Below the pieces are notes generated by a model. It did no database searches. It worked only from the letters and a program-made list of their open reading frames with translations, and was not told where the DNA came from. Positions 1-12,000 of a DNA stretch of 64,000 nt are shown here, piece by piece; position 1 is the first letter of the stretch, and each line of letters starts with the position of its first letter. Source of the stretch: Protea cynaroides. Its lineage: Eukaryota > Streptophyta > Magnoliopsida > Proteales > Proteaceae. The stretch lies in the NCBI GenBank assembly GCA_028583415.1, contig CM053276.1, positions 6,478,663-6,542,662 of the forward strand, given 5' to 3'. A program made the position numbers and the translations under genes.

Positions 1-125
1 CTTGGAAATTCGGGTGCCTAGGTCGCCTAGGCGGATGCCCGCCTTGATCATCACGCTGCCTTGTGACCCGTCAGGCCTCTAATGCCTTGGTTCGCCTTGA
101 CACCTTGACGCCTTGACAACTATAG
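1..125. mobile_element. End of an AGGCG-rich hAT-like element (cut by window edge)
   Basis: The segment is packed with GCCTAGGCG/CGCCTTG repeats and ends in CGCCTTGACAACTATAG. That matches the right terminus of the complete copies at 10,539, 40,945 and 51,633. Only the terminal part is in the window, so its length and left TSD are unknown. Confidence 0.6.
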
Positions 126-1436
126 TTAAGAAACCTTTGCCTCGGACCGTCCTAGTTCCATAAGTCATCATTGGCAGCGGATGAGAAGAGAACTAAATAA
201 AAGAAATTGTTGCACCCATAGAATCCCATCTGTTTCAAACTTCAACAGGGGGATTAGTTTAAAGAATGAAAGAAAGAAAGCAAGAAACTGAAAATCAAAC
301 CAGAAAATAAGGAAGAAAAAAGAAGAGCAAATAATAACTTGTGTAAAATAAAAGAAATATAAACATAAAACCCTCATAGCAAAAGGTAAAGGAAGAACAA
401 GACAAGGGAAGGGGATGACTGCAAAAGCTTCCCATTGAAGACCAACCCATAAACAATTCACATGATATGCTGAGTTAAATCATATCAGAGGAACATAAAA
501 AACAGACTCCAAAGCACCATAGTAGGTCAGATTCTATATAGATCAGCAGCCATGCATCAGACAGGGATAACTGTTTCTATTCAAGTTCTCCTCATCCTAC
601 AAAGCTTTATAAGGTATAATAATCATCCGAAAACCAATGGAAAGACGGATAGAAGCTCTGAAATTCCTTTACAAAACAATAGTTTCATGCCTCAGACCAT
701 CCTAGTTCATTGATTTCAACAAAATGCAAATACACATACGCATTTCCATTTCAGTAAATAACTACAGCAAACAAGTGTCAGAGTTGATAAGCATCAGCAC
801 AATGAATCAGACAGGGATAACTGTTCATTTCAATTTCTCATCATCCATTATGCCGTAGGAAATTTTGTTGAAAATCAATGTAAGAAAACTAGAAAAAATG
901 GACATGTTAAAATCTAATGCTAAATAATGGGAAAAAAATCATCGTTAATGAAATGAGAGGCATCAGCTCTTCCTATTCAACTAGAAATCATAATACCCAA
1001 TCTCATAATTGAGTATTCGAATCAGAAAGTTCATCATTTGGCCTCGAAGCAGGTAGATAGGATGGAGACATTTACAGAAATCTATTTCATGGAAAACAAA
1101 AGACGAAGGGAAAATTAAAGAATGTAAATTGGAAAATCGATGAAAAAACGAGGAAAACCTAATTCTGTCATGGTGGGTTAAAATAAAAAAATAAGGTTCT
1201 TGTGATCTGGAAACGCAAAATAAGGTTCTTCACACACAGAAGAGCCATTTCACCATCTAAGGAAGCCTTGATGCTAACGACTCAACCTTAAGAGTAATTT
1301 GAATTTATAGGATGTTTCAGGCTTTCGCGAACGATTTTAGGTTTCAAGCGAAGAAAAAAAAAAAAAAAAAAACTTTATCACCCACGGTGTTTGATTTGAT
1401 CCAGCATTGCAATTAATAGATTAGTAAAGATCTTAA
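126..1436. other. Non-coding flank, no gene recognised
   Basis: AT-rich sequence with no convincing coding frame. A short phrase (ATCAGACAGGGATAACTGTT) occurs twice, near 556 and 806, and a related CCTCRGACCRTCCTAGTTC phrase occurs near 141 and 690. This may be an old diverged duplication. A poly-A run lies at about 1,352-1,370. Nothing else is supported. Confidence 0.4.
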
Positions 1437-2121
1437 ACCGTTTACAATCGATTTAAGGGTCTGTTTGATAAAACTTCTGTTTCTGGATTCTATGGATTCT
1501 GGCTCCCACGGAGCCATTTTGGAGTAGAAGCGCGTTTGATAAGTCCAGTTAGATTCCAACTCCTAAAGGTCTAATCCAGTGCAGTGTGGTGTATAAGAGG
1601 GTAAAACCAAAATTGAACCTATTAACTAAACAGTCTCAAAATTGAAACTAGAACAGATTAGTAATCGGTTTCAGTTTACTGGTTTTTAAATGGTTTTTCA
1701 TTAATCGATTTTGCTTGCAGTTTATAAACCGTTTAACGCTTTGGCTATTAATCGATTATTCATAAAAAAAAATGAAAAAGTTAAAACTGGAAGGAGAGAG
1801 TCGAGATTCAAGAGAGTGAGACTCTTGCTATAACTAATCACTAATGCCTATTATGTTTTGCCATTTTGTTTTTATGGTTTAGACTTGGAGAATTGGGATT
1901 AGGTCTTAGGGAAATAATATATCAATTGGGATTGGGGTTGGGATCTTGGGGAAATAAATATTAAATTATTAATAAGGAATGACTAATGAGATTAAGGCTT
2001 ACTAGTTTAGCTTTTTAGTAATTAAACGGTTTACATTTTATTCGATTTAATCGGTGTTTAGCAAGTATAACCCGACGGTTTAAACGGTTTCAAACTAAAC
2101 CGATTCGATTAGGTAAACGGT
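1437..2121. repeat. AT-rich element with inverted ACCGTTTAC termini
   Basis: The left end reads ACCGTTTACAATCGATTTA. The right end, reverse-complemented, reads ACCGTTTACCTAATCGAATC, giving imperfect inverted termini of about 20 bp. The interior repeats AAACGGTTT/AACCGATT motifs. No coding frame is seen. A smaller insertion-like segment, flanked by GTTTGATAA on both sides, lies at about 1,472-1,540. No clear TSD was found, so the class is unassigned. Confidence 0.4.
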
Positions 2122-2631
2122 GTGAATTGAGTTCAGAATCTTCAAATCACATACATATGCTTGTATTCTTTCTAAGATCTCATCATCATCAATGTAGAGT
2201 GAGATTCACCTCAGGATTGTGGGATCAACAGGATATGGTTGGTGATAGTATTCTAAAGAGGGTACAAGTACATGCAGGTGAACTGTTCTCATGTCAATTA
2301 ATTGGTTCAGTGTGGATCGAATGGTTTCAATATGTACGATGAACCCAAAATCAAACAAATTTAAGAAAAGTTTGGTTTTAGGATTGTTTGATTTCGATTT
2401 TTTATAATACTATCTTAATGGGTTTTTTTTAGTCCACTATCATTTTGGTTTTGGTTTTGATTTTGATTTCGATTTCGGTTTCAGTTTTTGGTTTCTTATA
2501 TCTATATTTAAAAGAAAAATGAATTAGTGAGCTCTCCGTACCTATTATTGTGTTGGTTTGGATTTAGATTTTGGTTTTTATATATCATATCAAACTATCA
2601 TATTAATATATGTATGAATCAACTTTCATTT

Positions 2632-2702
<71 letters not shown>
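2632..2702. repeat. (TA)n microsatellite
   Basis: About 35 uninterrupted TA units. It sits in an AT-rich, gene-free flank downstream of THG1. Confidence 0.97.
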
Positions 2703-2707
<5 letters not shown>

Positions 2708-3217
2708 CAAGAATACCATTAAATTACATTAATTTTCATTGTATTTTAGCTAATTAACACAAACCTCCCCCCTCAGTTCCCTTCTCTCCTCTCCCATTCC
2801 TCTCTCTGTTCTCCCCCTCTACACGTTTCTCTCTCACTCAATCATTCATGTTTCTCTGAATATTCTTTTTAATCTCTTTTCTCCCAATCTCTCAAGTTCT
2901 TCACTCACTCATGATTTTCTTTTCTTTCTTTTAATAATTAAAGTTAGTGTTATATGCTCGATATGACTCATTCTAATGTATGAGTATTATATTAGACTAA
3001 CTTAATATCAAATATGTTAAATGATTTAACTTAATATGTTCAATTAACTCTGGAGTTTTTGACAAACGGATCGAGTACATAATATATGGTATCAGACCTA
3101 CAACCACGAGTCACCAAAAGCAAACCACCTACGATTAAGACAGAGACATTAGAAAAGCTACCTATTGTCAAATGCCAAAGTACCAGTTACTTAAAAGTAT
3201 AGGTACCAAGGATAATG
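2703..3217. other. Non-coding flank, pyrimidine-rich
   Basis: Bases 2,765-2,930 are rich in C and T (repeated TCTCTC/CCTC). A lone TGGTATCAGACC near 3,087 resembles a retrotransposon primer-binding site, but no LTR or polyprotein could be paired with it. No gene seen. Confidence 0.4.
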
Positions 3218-3390
3218 ATTATGGAGGTCTATTATGTTCTATCAACTCTGAATGGAACCCTTGAAATAGGGAAAAAAAATCCTCTATAGTGAGGCCAAAG
3301 TGACATTATGGAGGTCTATTATGTTCTATCAACTCTGAATGGAACCCTTGAAATAGGGAAAAAAATCCTCTATAGTGAGGCCAAAGTGAC
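3218..3390. repeat. Tandem duplication, 87-bp unit x2
   Basis: Two adjacent copies (3,218-3,304 and 3,305-3,390) differ essentially by one A in a poly-A run. The unit starts ATTATGGAGGTCTATTATG and ends CCAAAGTGAC. Non-coding. Confidence 0.95.
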
Positions 3391-3565
3391 AGTGAAGATC
3401 CTAACCACTCAAAATACATCTGGCCTTACTACAGAGAATCTATAGTGATCAGTGAAAACATCCTGATGCACTTTGAACGGTTGGGATTCTTACTGCCACT
3501 TTGGCCTTACTACATAGGATCTCAATCCTTGAAATAGACCATCTATATGGACCATTAGCACGGAG

Positions 3566-3679
3566 AATGTTTTGCCCATAACTCTTATTATTATTATTTT
3601 TTAGGCCACATCCCATTTTCCTAATGTTTTGCCCATAACTCTTATTATTATTATTTTTTAGGCCACATCCCATTTTCCT
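3566..3679. repeat. Tandem duplication, 57-bp unit x2
   Basis: Two practically identical 57-bp copies (3,566-3,622 and 3,623-3,679) start AATGTTTTGCCCATAACTC and contain a TTA run. The apparent repeated peptide on the minus strand is only a by-product of the duplication. Confidence 0.95.
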
Positions 3680-3696
3680 AGTTTTAAGTTGGCTTT

Positions 3697-3806
3697 GACA
3701 ATTATGATCAGTAATTCAATCATCTCATGAAAAAACGGATTCAAATGCTTGGACAATTATGATCAATAATTCAATCATCTAATGAAAAAATGGATTCAAA
3801 TCCTCT
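3697..3806. repeat. Tandem duplication, 55-bp unit x2, slightly diverged
   Basis: Copies at 3,697-3,751 and 3,752-3,806 share GACAATTATGATCARTAATT. They differ at a few positions, so this duplication looks older than the two to its left. Confidence 0.9.
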
Positions 3807-4669
3807 AGCCAGCCCGTTCCTGTCCCTTCGATCACGCTCACGCCTAGAAGAGATCCAAGTGATGGGGGTGAACAACTAGAGAGGATCCTTTTCCTCAGAA
3901 TATGATATCCTTTACGCAAGCCTTATGTGGGAAGAAAACAACTAGCACATAAAATTTGGCTAAATTTAAATGGGAAAGAATTCGTCTCCAGTCGTGCAGT
4001 CCCTCCAATCATGATCCAATAGTTAGAGTTCACTCTGCACGCATACCAATACCAAATGATTAGTCGCTGTATCACCTACTGAACCGATCGCACAACTTGA
4101 GACGAGTCGGACCCTTCTAAATGCACCCTGTAGTCTGATTTTGAAACGTGCAACATATCTCAATTTCCCATTATTGGAAGATAGTGGGCTGACATTGCAA
4201 ATCAAAGCCATCTCACAAAACGATAGCATTTTGCAACCTAACATGCCCACAATAGAAATATTAGTTGTGTTGTGTTATGCAAAACGGCATGATTAAAGGA
4301 AACATACACAGCTCAGGAAACCTTTCTCTCTTTTTTTTTTAGGTATGCTTACAGCTTTTGTGTGGTTGCAAGAAAAATTAAAAGAAAAAAAAAAAAAACA
4401 AAACAACTTCTGCAATTATTACGACTCTAACTTATGGTTACAGAATTAAAGGGAAAAAAAAAATGAAATTTACGAACTTCAAAAAAAAAAAAAAAAAAAA
4501 AACTTAAGTAGTTATTACAACTCATTACCATCACTTGAATACGTAATTAATTCCAAATCATTCCATACTCTGATATCAGCTTTAACTTTAATTGCATCCA
4601 AATCTATTGCATTTAAAAAGCCAAATAAAAATTATATCTAAAAATTATCATTACTAAACATAATAAGTC
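3807..4669. other. Non-coding flank, no gene recognised
   Basis: Several poly-A tracts (about 4,386-4,400 and 4,481-4,502). Short open frames have no recognisable motif. Nothing else is supported. Confidence 0.4.
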
Positions 4670-4677
4670 ATTTAAAT

Positions 4678-5287
4678 TAGGGCTGCAACAGGGCCGGATT
4701 GGACCGGGTTTTTCAAAACCCTAACCCCAACCCTGACTATTGAAACTTAACCCTAACCCAGCCCAACCCTGCCAGGGTCAGAAAATATATAACCCTAACC
4801 CTGACCCTGACAGGGTTGGGCCTAACCCTAACCTGCCCTGATTGACCCTAACAGGGCCGGATTGGGCCGGGTCAACCCTGATTAACCCTGATTCAGGGTT
4901 AGATTGACCCTGATATTGACTATGATTGACCTTAAATATACAACAAATTATCAAATAGCAATTACAACTTAAAACATATGACAAATACAAACAACCTATG
5001 ATATTGTTTTAAGAACCTAACAAATACAAACCAAATCAGTTTAAGTGTTTAACAAAGAACAAATACAAATCATACAAATATTTATAAATATATTCAAATA
5101 TATACAGGGTTGGGTTGGGCTGGATTCAACCCAGGGAGTCAATCCTAACCCAGCCCAACCCTGTCAGGGTTCATATAAAATTGAACCCTAACCCAGCCCT
5201 GTCAAGGTTCGGGCCGGGTTCAACCCTGCCAGGGTTCAGGGTGGGCCTGGGCGAGTTCGGATTGTCAGGGTAAAACTTGCACCCCTA
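4678..5287. mobile_element. Non-autonomous hAT-like element, 610 bp, 8-bp TSD
   Basis: The termini are inverted: TAGGGCTGCAA on the left and TAGGGGTGCAA on the reverse complement of the right end. They are flanked by a perfect 8-bp duplication ATTTAAAT (4,670-4,677 and 5,288-5,295). An 8-bp TSD with short TIRs is the hAT signature. The subterminal parts are dense in CAGGGTT/GGGCCGG motifs and the centre is AT-rich. It has no transposase, so mobilisation in trans is inferred. Confidence 0.85.
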
Positions 5288-5452
5288 ATTTAAATACTTT
5301 ATACAATTATATTTGATAATAATTATAAAAACCTCCATTTTAGGTTTGAAAATTTTCAGTTCCCTTCCCTTTCCTTTGATTTCACTTGTATACATAGTCT
5401 ACTATATGTCATCTTCCTGCATATTTTTATATGTTTCCGATGATTTCTCTTC

Positions 5453-5580
5453 TCATGTTAGTAGCAGTTGACACTTTGCCTGGACCAATTTCATGTACTT
5501 GCTGATGGCATTGTCCAGGGCTTCAACTAAGTCATTTACTTGCCCAAAGATAAATGATGTTCCATCTGTTATTAACTGAC
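5453..5580 (-). CDS. Exon-like open segment of unknown gene
   Basis: On the minus strand a TTTTCAG acceptor at 5,581-5,583 is followed by an open frame of 42 codons, ending in TGA at 5,453-5,455. It contains the coding-looking phrase DGTSFIFGQVNDLVEALDNA. I do not recognise the family. It lies about 330 bp downstream of the THG1 stop on the same strand. It could be an alternative THG1 3' exon, the last exon of another gene, or chance; an open frame this short is not rare. Confidence 0.25.
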
Positions 5581-5708
5581 CTGAAAAGTGTTCACAAAAT
5601 TGAGAAGGGAAGAGAGATCATTTCCCACTTGGGAATGACAGTTTCTGTTCAACAAGTATTATAGTATTAAAAAATTGTTAAACAAACCCTACCATTTACA
5701 ATTTTATA

Positions 5709-5811
5709 ATACAATAATAACAACAACAACAAAGCCTTATCCCAACAAAATGGGGTCGACTACATGAATTCTTGTCCACCAATCAACTCTGTTCGATGTC
5801 ATACTTGAAGC
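5709..5811 (-). mobile_element. 3' tail of an RTE-clade LINE with TSD
   Basis: The plus strand shows AACAACAACAACAAAGCC followed by TTATCCCAACAAAATGGGG. This is the reverse complement of the (TTG)n-ended 3' terminus typical of plant RTE LINEs. It is flanked by a 19-bp duplication beginning TACCATTTACA (5,690-5,708 and 5,812-5,830), with one mismatch. Only about 100 bp of 3' end was inserted, the usual result of aborted target-primed reverse transcription. It lies downstream of the THG1 stop and may be in the 3' UTR. Confidence 0.9.
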
Positions 5812-5910
5812 TACCATTTACAGTTTTATAAATTACCAAAATCGATCAAGTGGACAGAGTTAAAATTTTAGGTGTAAACAGTTGCATGTGTTGTGTCAAG
5901 TGTGGTTAAT

Positions 5911-6039
5911 CTAATTTTCAAGGATGCTTGGGTGTGTATTCCAAAAGCCAGGCTCAATGATATCACAATGATCTACAATCACCTTCACAGATCTTGGTAC
6001 AGGATCTCCACCTTCAGTGTCCCATTTTCTCTCGCCCAC
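5911..6039 (-). CDS. THG1: THG1 terminal exon with stop
   Basis: 129 bp including TAG at 5,911-5,913. The acceptor is GACTCTCAG. It encodes VGERKWDTEGGDPVPRSVK, then VIVDHCDIIEPGFW and a short tail HPSILEN. The VDHCDIIEPxFW phrase is the usual C-terminal end of plant Thg1 domains. It matches VDHFDPDWPSFW at the end of domain 1. Confidence 0.92.
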   Translation of the reverse strand: MGERKWDTEGGDPVPRSVKVIVDHCDIIEPGFWNTHPSILEN

Positions 6040-9000
6040 CTGAGAGTCAAATAGATAGAATAGAATAAAAAAAAATATAAAAAAAAAATCCTGTTCAGCG
6101 TTGACAAACAATAAAAGAAAAGAACCATACACAAAAACAGTGCAGGCAAATTTCAGCAAATACAAACTAAATTTGGTTCACTAGAAAGAAACACATTTAT
6201 GCATGCTTAGTGACATGTAGAAGGCCAATGGATCCCCTCAAAAAAAAGCACTCACTAAATGGGTGGTGGATCTTTTGTGCGTGCTTATGACAATTAAAAG
6301 GCTACGGATTCATTAAAAACCAAAAAAGGAGAGCAAAAAAAAAAGGGTGATGGAACCCATTCTTTGGTGTGTGCTTCTGGTTTCCTCTCCCTTGCTAGAA
6401 TTGAACAATGCATGCACACACACGTGTATTCAGCAATATTCATGATCCAATCTTCACATTTTTGCTTTAGGAAATGTGTTTAGTGCATAATCGAAAATGT
6501 ATTTACTGCGTCTGCACTTCCACACGTGTCACTATACAATTGATCCACTACATTAATGTACAAGTGCAGCACTCAAAATCTTTCACTTGAGGGGATAGAC
6601 GGTGACCTTATCATCTCTGTAAACACAGGATCCTCTACGGAACATGACTGGTAGTCTCTCATAGTAGATACCAAACTGTTGTAGAAGCAGATTATTTTTC
6701 TCTTGTGTTTGAGTACCCTGCACAGTCATGATACAGGAGGTCAAGAAGAGAAATCACCAGCATTTGTGTTTAGGAAGTTTTGTATTTCTAAACCATTTAT
6801 CATGCTAACACTACAGGCAAAGAAACTGAATGTAAGCCATAGCATAACATCAATAGAATGAATAGATAGAACTATGGTTTTAAACATAAATCTTTTAAAA
6901 GAGCTAAATTGGAGTTCAGGCAATCCCAAGCATGGTTTAAAAAATCAGAACTGAAACAGAACTCAACTAAAATATTTTCATTTGAATTTGTCTAAATTCA
7001 GAATCAGCCAAGTCTTGGACAATGATCACCAAAAATACATTAACATGATCGCATCACTGATCCAGCTTGTGAATCATGGGTACATGTCAGGATCTTAGGG
7101 CTTGTATGATAACTTTTCTGTTCTGCAGGAGTTTTTCTGAGAAAGAAGAGTTTTTTTTTTTTTTTTTTTCCTGTTATTGGGGTGTACTTCAGTGGGGAAG
7201 AAACACGTTTTGTTTCTAAAGTACAAAAGAAAGAAAAACATATATGAAAGGCACAACAACAGAAGCACATCTGGCATTAGGGGAAAAAAGAAGAAGAAAG
7301 AGATTCTAGTTTGACGTTTTCTCTTTACCCAGGCATAAACTCCTCAAAGCACCGCATAATGTCCCTTTCAAATGGCTAAATCATAACTAAAATTACCCAA
7401 CATGTAAATCCTCCCGACATTCCATTTCTGCTCCCAAAGCTAAGAACTCAACTATCACCATGGCAAAACCACCCCTTAAAACATATAACAACTTTAGAGC
7501 CCCATGAAATTAATTATGCTATTTTAACTAAACAAATAAACCACCATTAATCCTGATGCACATGCAAGGGAAGATCACACCCACACACTCCTATCCTATA
7601 GGACGACCATTGCAAACGGTACAGAAAAATAGTTGGAATTTGATACTGGCCAGACAATTTTCGAACAGAAAAGATCTTGATGAAACTCTCAAATGGTAGT
7701 CTAAAATGCACTCCATGTGTCCCACATTTATAGAAGGAGAATGGCTTCAGTCTTCACTTTGTTCTCCTTATGTGATAATGTGAGTTGTTCTGAAAATTTA
7801 ATGAAACAAATTCTCCTACCACCATAGGAACCAGCCCTTGGAATTCTGTACTATGATAATACAAAACTAAAAGCAAAACAAGATTGAAGGAATGGATAGA
7901 AAAAAAAAATAAGAGAAGATTTGCAAGGCCACCATTCTACCCTCCCCAGACCTTGCAGTAGCGGGAGCCTCGTGCACTGGAATGCCCTTTTAATTTGCAA
8001 AGCCACCAAATTTGAATACAAGAAACTGGGACTTCCCTAAAGGAAACTAAATGTCTAAAAAAGTGACAAGGAAAAAAAATAGGTATCTTTTTTTTTCACC
8101 TTTAAAAGATACTGTGCCTCACTTTTGGTCTTTCCTGACTTAACCAGCATCCAGAAACAGGTGTTATACTGATTGTTGATGTGGCCTGCGAGTAAAAAAG
8201 AAGATTAACAGATTATAGCCACTGAACTTACCTACCTATCCTTGGTATTGAACTTCGAATTTAGACATGCCAGACAGAAAGAAACAAACATAATGGATAT
8301 CATTTGGCAACATTTGTTTTGGCTTCAGTTAAAGAAAAGCAAATACTTACAGTCAACCTGTCTCCATGACAGATAATCTCGAAGAATCTGAACTGACGGA
8401 TAACATACAGTACGGCCATCAAAAGAAGGTGGATACTTCAACTCCTCTCTAGAGAAGAATACCTTCCATTTCAATACATACAGGGAAGTGAAGAATGACA
8501 CAATCCATGACACTATTTTGCTGGAAAAAAAATTGATTTTGGGAGCAAGTCAAACAACTGAATATAGATCATACTCCCCCATTGCAACCCATTTGTGGAG
8601 GAAATAAACAAGTCAGGATGGAAGGTCTGGGAAAGACCTCTATTGTATTTGTAACCAACATCTGTTGGGTCTCTCACATAACATTTAGACTACCCTCGAC
8701 AAAGGGATGTAAAGGATTGGATCAATGCAACCATTTCAAGTGCAAACATCTCTTAAACTCTTCTTTATTTAACTGGAAAGAACAAAAAAAAATTGCGGAA
8801 TAAGTAAAATATTAAACCCAAATAGGCAGAAAGGCTAAAAAGAGCAAAGTACAAGCCTGAGGTCCAACAAAGAGAAGGAGAGGAAAATCATAATCACATC
8901 AAAATTGATTAGATATAGTCCAAGCAACCAAAATAAAACTATAAAAAGCATTGTCAAAGCAAGGGCCAGCTGAATGGGTTAGAGATTCCCAGATGTCAAA

Positions 9001-12000
9001 GACAATAGCCTCCCAGATTTGGGTGAGACTTCTTGATTTTGATGTCTAAGCTTTAAGGTCTATTTCCCTCCAGATATGGTAGATAGTAGCTGTGAAGCTA
9101 GTTTCCCAGCTTTGTCACAGGGCGACTTGCAATTAAATCTGCTGTGGATCCATTTCCATTCTCTCTCAAAGGGAAGAATGCATCTTCGAAAAGGCCAACG
9201 CTTGAGGATTTCTTTCAGATGCAACAGGAGAAGGGGCAACAAAAAAAAAAAAAGGCAAAGGATATCCTCACTAGCTGACCAGCAGAGGAAACATTTGTCA
9301 TGCACTGGGATGTACCCCTGAAGAAGGAAAAAGCATGTTGAGAGGGAGTCAGAGAGGGCTCTCCAACAAATGAAACTGTGCCTGGGGATATGACACTGGA
9401 ACCAAACAATGTTGTGCCAGGGAATGAGACCTGTGCCAAGCAGAAACCACAGAGGAGACCTGAAGTTGATACATTCCATTTAACCAAGTCCCCCTGACCA
9501 AAGATTGAGAGATTGAAGGGAGGAGAGACTAGGCTGGAGCTAATCTCTGAGAGGAAGATCACCCAAGATGCCAAACACTGTTATGGATGATGGACGAAAC
9601 AATGGCCATTCTGTCACAACCCGAGTCAAGGATAATCCTCCCCATACTTAATACATAGGACCCCAGCAGGGTGCCAGTTTTCAAGCCAGAGAAGGGTAGA
9701 AGCACCATCATCAATTTGAGATTTTATGGATCCAACCACAATAGATCTTAATTGGAGAATCTCTCTCCAGGACCAGGATGAGTTATGCCTGCTAGTAGCC
9801 ATCCAAATGGAGTCTCTTTCCAAGTACCTGGAGTACAGCCAGTCCACCCATATGTTTTTCTTACAAGAGGCCACATTCTATATGAGCTTCATAATGCTAG
9901 CTTTGTTAACCTCTTTCACTCTTCTGAAACCCAACCTTCCTTCAGATTTAGTGAGAAACACTAAGGCCCAGCTAATAGTATGAAGGAATCTGTTGTTGTT
10001 GGACCCCTTCCAAAGGAAAGCACACGTTGGGGATTCGATTTTCTGAACAATAGAAGCGGGAAGGCTGAAAACCCCAGTCCAGCAAATTTAGGAGCTTCGT
10101 AAGATTGATCTAAGATGGCCTGCATAAGATTAAGACCTGGCATCAAAGTTTTAAGTCTTTTCCAGAGCTGGTCAAGAATAGGACTGAAGTGATGCATGCC
10201 AAGTTTGGAGAAGATAAGAGGCAACAGATAACAGGCAACTACAGGTACTTAACAGGAAATGTTCCTAGGGAAAACCCAGAGATGCTCCTTAGATGATCTT
10301 TCTGGTTCAAATCAATTCCAGATAGAAAAATCAAGGACTTGAGGAGGTTAACTCGCATACCCTACATATCTCCAAAGAAGGAGGGCAAGTCAGAGATGGA
10401 CTGGACGGACCTAGCATTTTTCTTGGAGAAGAAGACGTCATTTGCAGAAGTCAAGTGAGTCAGGTGGATGTGTCAGCAGTTCAGAAAGAAATCAATGCTT
10501 TGACGGTCTGGCTTTTGCTGAATGCATCTGGATTGAACCATAGTTGTCAAGGCGTCGCCTAGGCGACTAGGCGTCCGGGCGGTTTGTACAGGCCTGGGCG
10601 CCAGGGCGCCTTATGTACATGAGAAAGGCAGTCGCCCAGGCCAGACAGGAACAACATTTATCAGGCAGTACTTATTTATGACTAATATTATTTAAGTAAA
10701 TGTTTCTTTAATTTTATATTTCATTTACTTAAGATATTATTCATAAATAAGCAAATATCCCCCTATTTGAATCCAATAAAAATAGTCTAAAATTCAAATT
10801 TCAGAAGGAAAAAAAGTCACCCCCCCTGTTCAAGAACAAAAACCATATTTTTGGGTGCGAGGGCGATTTTCAACTTTTAAATGCTAGACTTTTTTCTAAA
10901 TATAAAAATTCTATAAATCTTATTATAATAAATCATCACTAAAAACCAAGAGTGCGCCAAAATAATCTTTTGCTTTGATGCCCAAAAAATCATTTACATT
11001 CAGACGACTTTAAACAACATTCCCGCATTCCGAACAAGGCTTGACCGGAGTGTAACTCCTTCATTATAATTTGGATTCAAGCAATCTCGGATTTGTTGGA
11101 AAGCTAATTATGCTAGCTTTGCAACGAATTCGAGATTGCTTAAATCCGAACTATATTAAAGGAGTTACGCTCCGATCAAATTCGTTAAAAGTACGCAAAT
11201 ATTAGTCATAAATAATTGTTTACTTAACTCTAGACACAATCTCAGGTCTTAGTGTACATTAGTAAACTTGGGCCACATCACATATTACTTAAGTTATGTC
11301 TTAAATGTTGATTATTTATGTAGAATGTTGCATATATATAAACATTAATATTTTAGAAATAAAAAAAATGCACTGGGAACGCCTTGCCTAGGCGCCTAGG
11401 CGCCCAGAATGGCCCCAAACGCCTTGGATCGCCTTGTCGCCTTGACAACTATGGATTGGACTTCCATCACAGATTCACAAGAGTAAAGAGGGATGCAGAG
11501 ATGGGGCAGCATTGTCTTAATGCCTCTGTTACTACCAAAAAAATCCCACAGGACTATCGTCTATCAAGCAAGAGATTTGGATGGTAGAGATGCACCAAAG
11601 GATTCAAGAGACGAAGCAAGGCGAGACAAACATTTTGGACATGAGATCAGTAAGGGACTCCTATCTCACTGAATCAAAGTCTTTGTGAATGTTGACTTTC
11701 ATACCCACTGTAGGAGGATGAGCCTCTCTCGAAGCCTCTAACGAAATCAGAGGAAAGGTGGATGTTATCTATAATGTTACGGCCTTCAACGAAAGCAGAC
11801 TAGTTAGAGCTCACAAGACAATCCACCACCATTTTCAGATGAGTAGCAAGGATTTGCAATGATCTTGTATATGGAGTTGCAGAGAGCAGTTGGGTGATAT
11901 TGTAACACCAAGCGAGCTCCCTCAAATTTGGGCACAAGGCAGAGAGAAGTTTGTATTTACCTCAGAAATTTGGCTGGGGCAAGTAAAGAAGCTGGAAACT

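Noticed and set aside
3085..3100. TGGTATCAGACC resembling a tRNA-iMet primer-binding site
   Set aside because: No LTR end (CA) directly before it, no paired LTR and no Copia coding sequence nearby.
3449..3673. Minus-strand frame with a perfectly repeated peptide
   Set aside because: The repetition only reflects the 57-bp tandem DNA duplication; there is no start context or family match.
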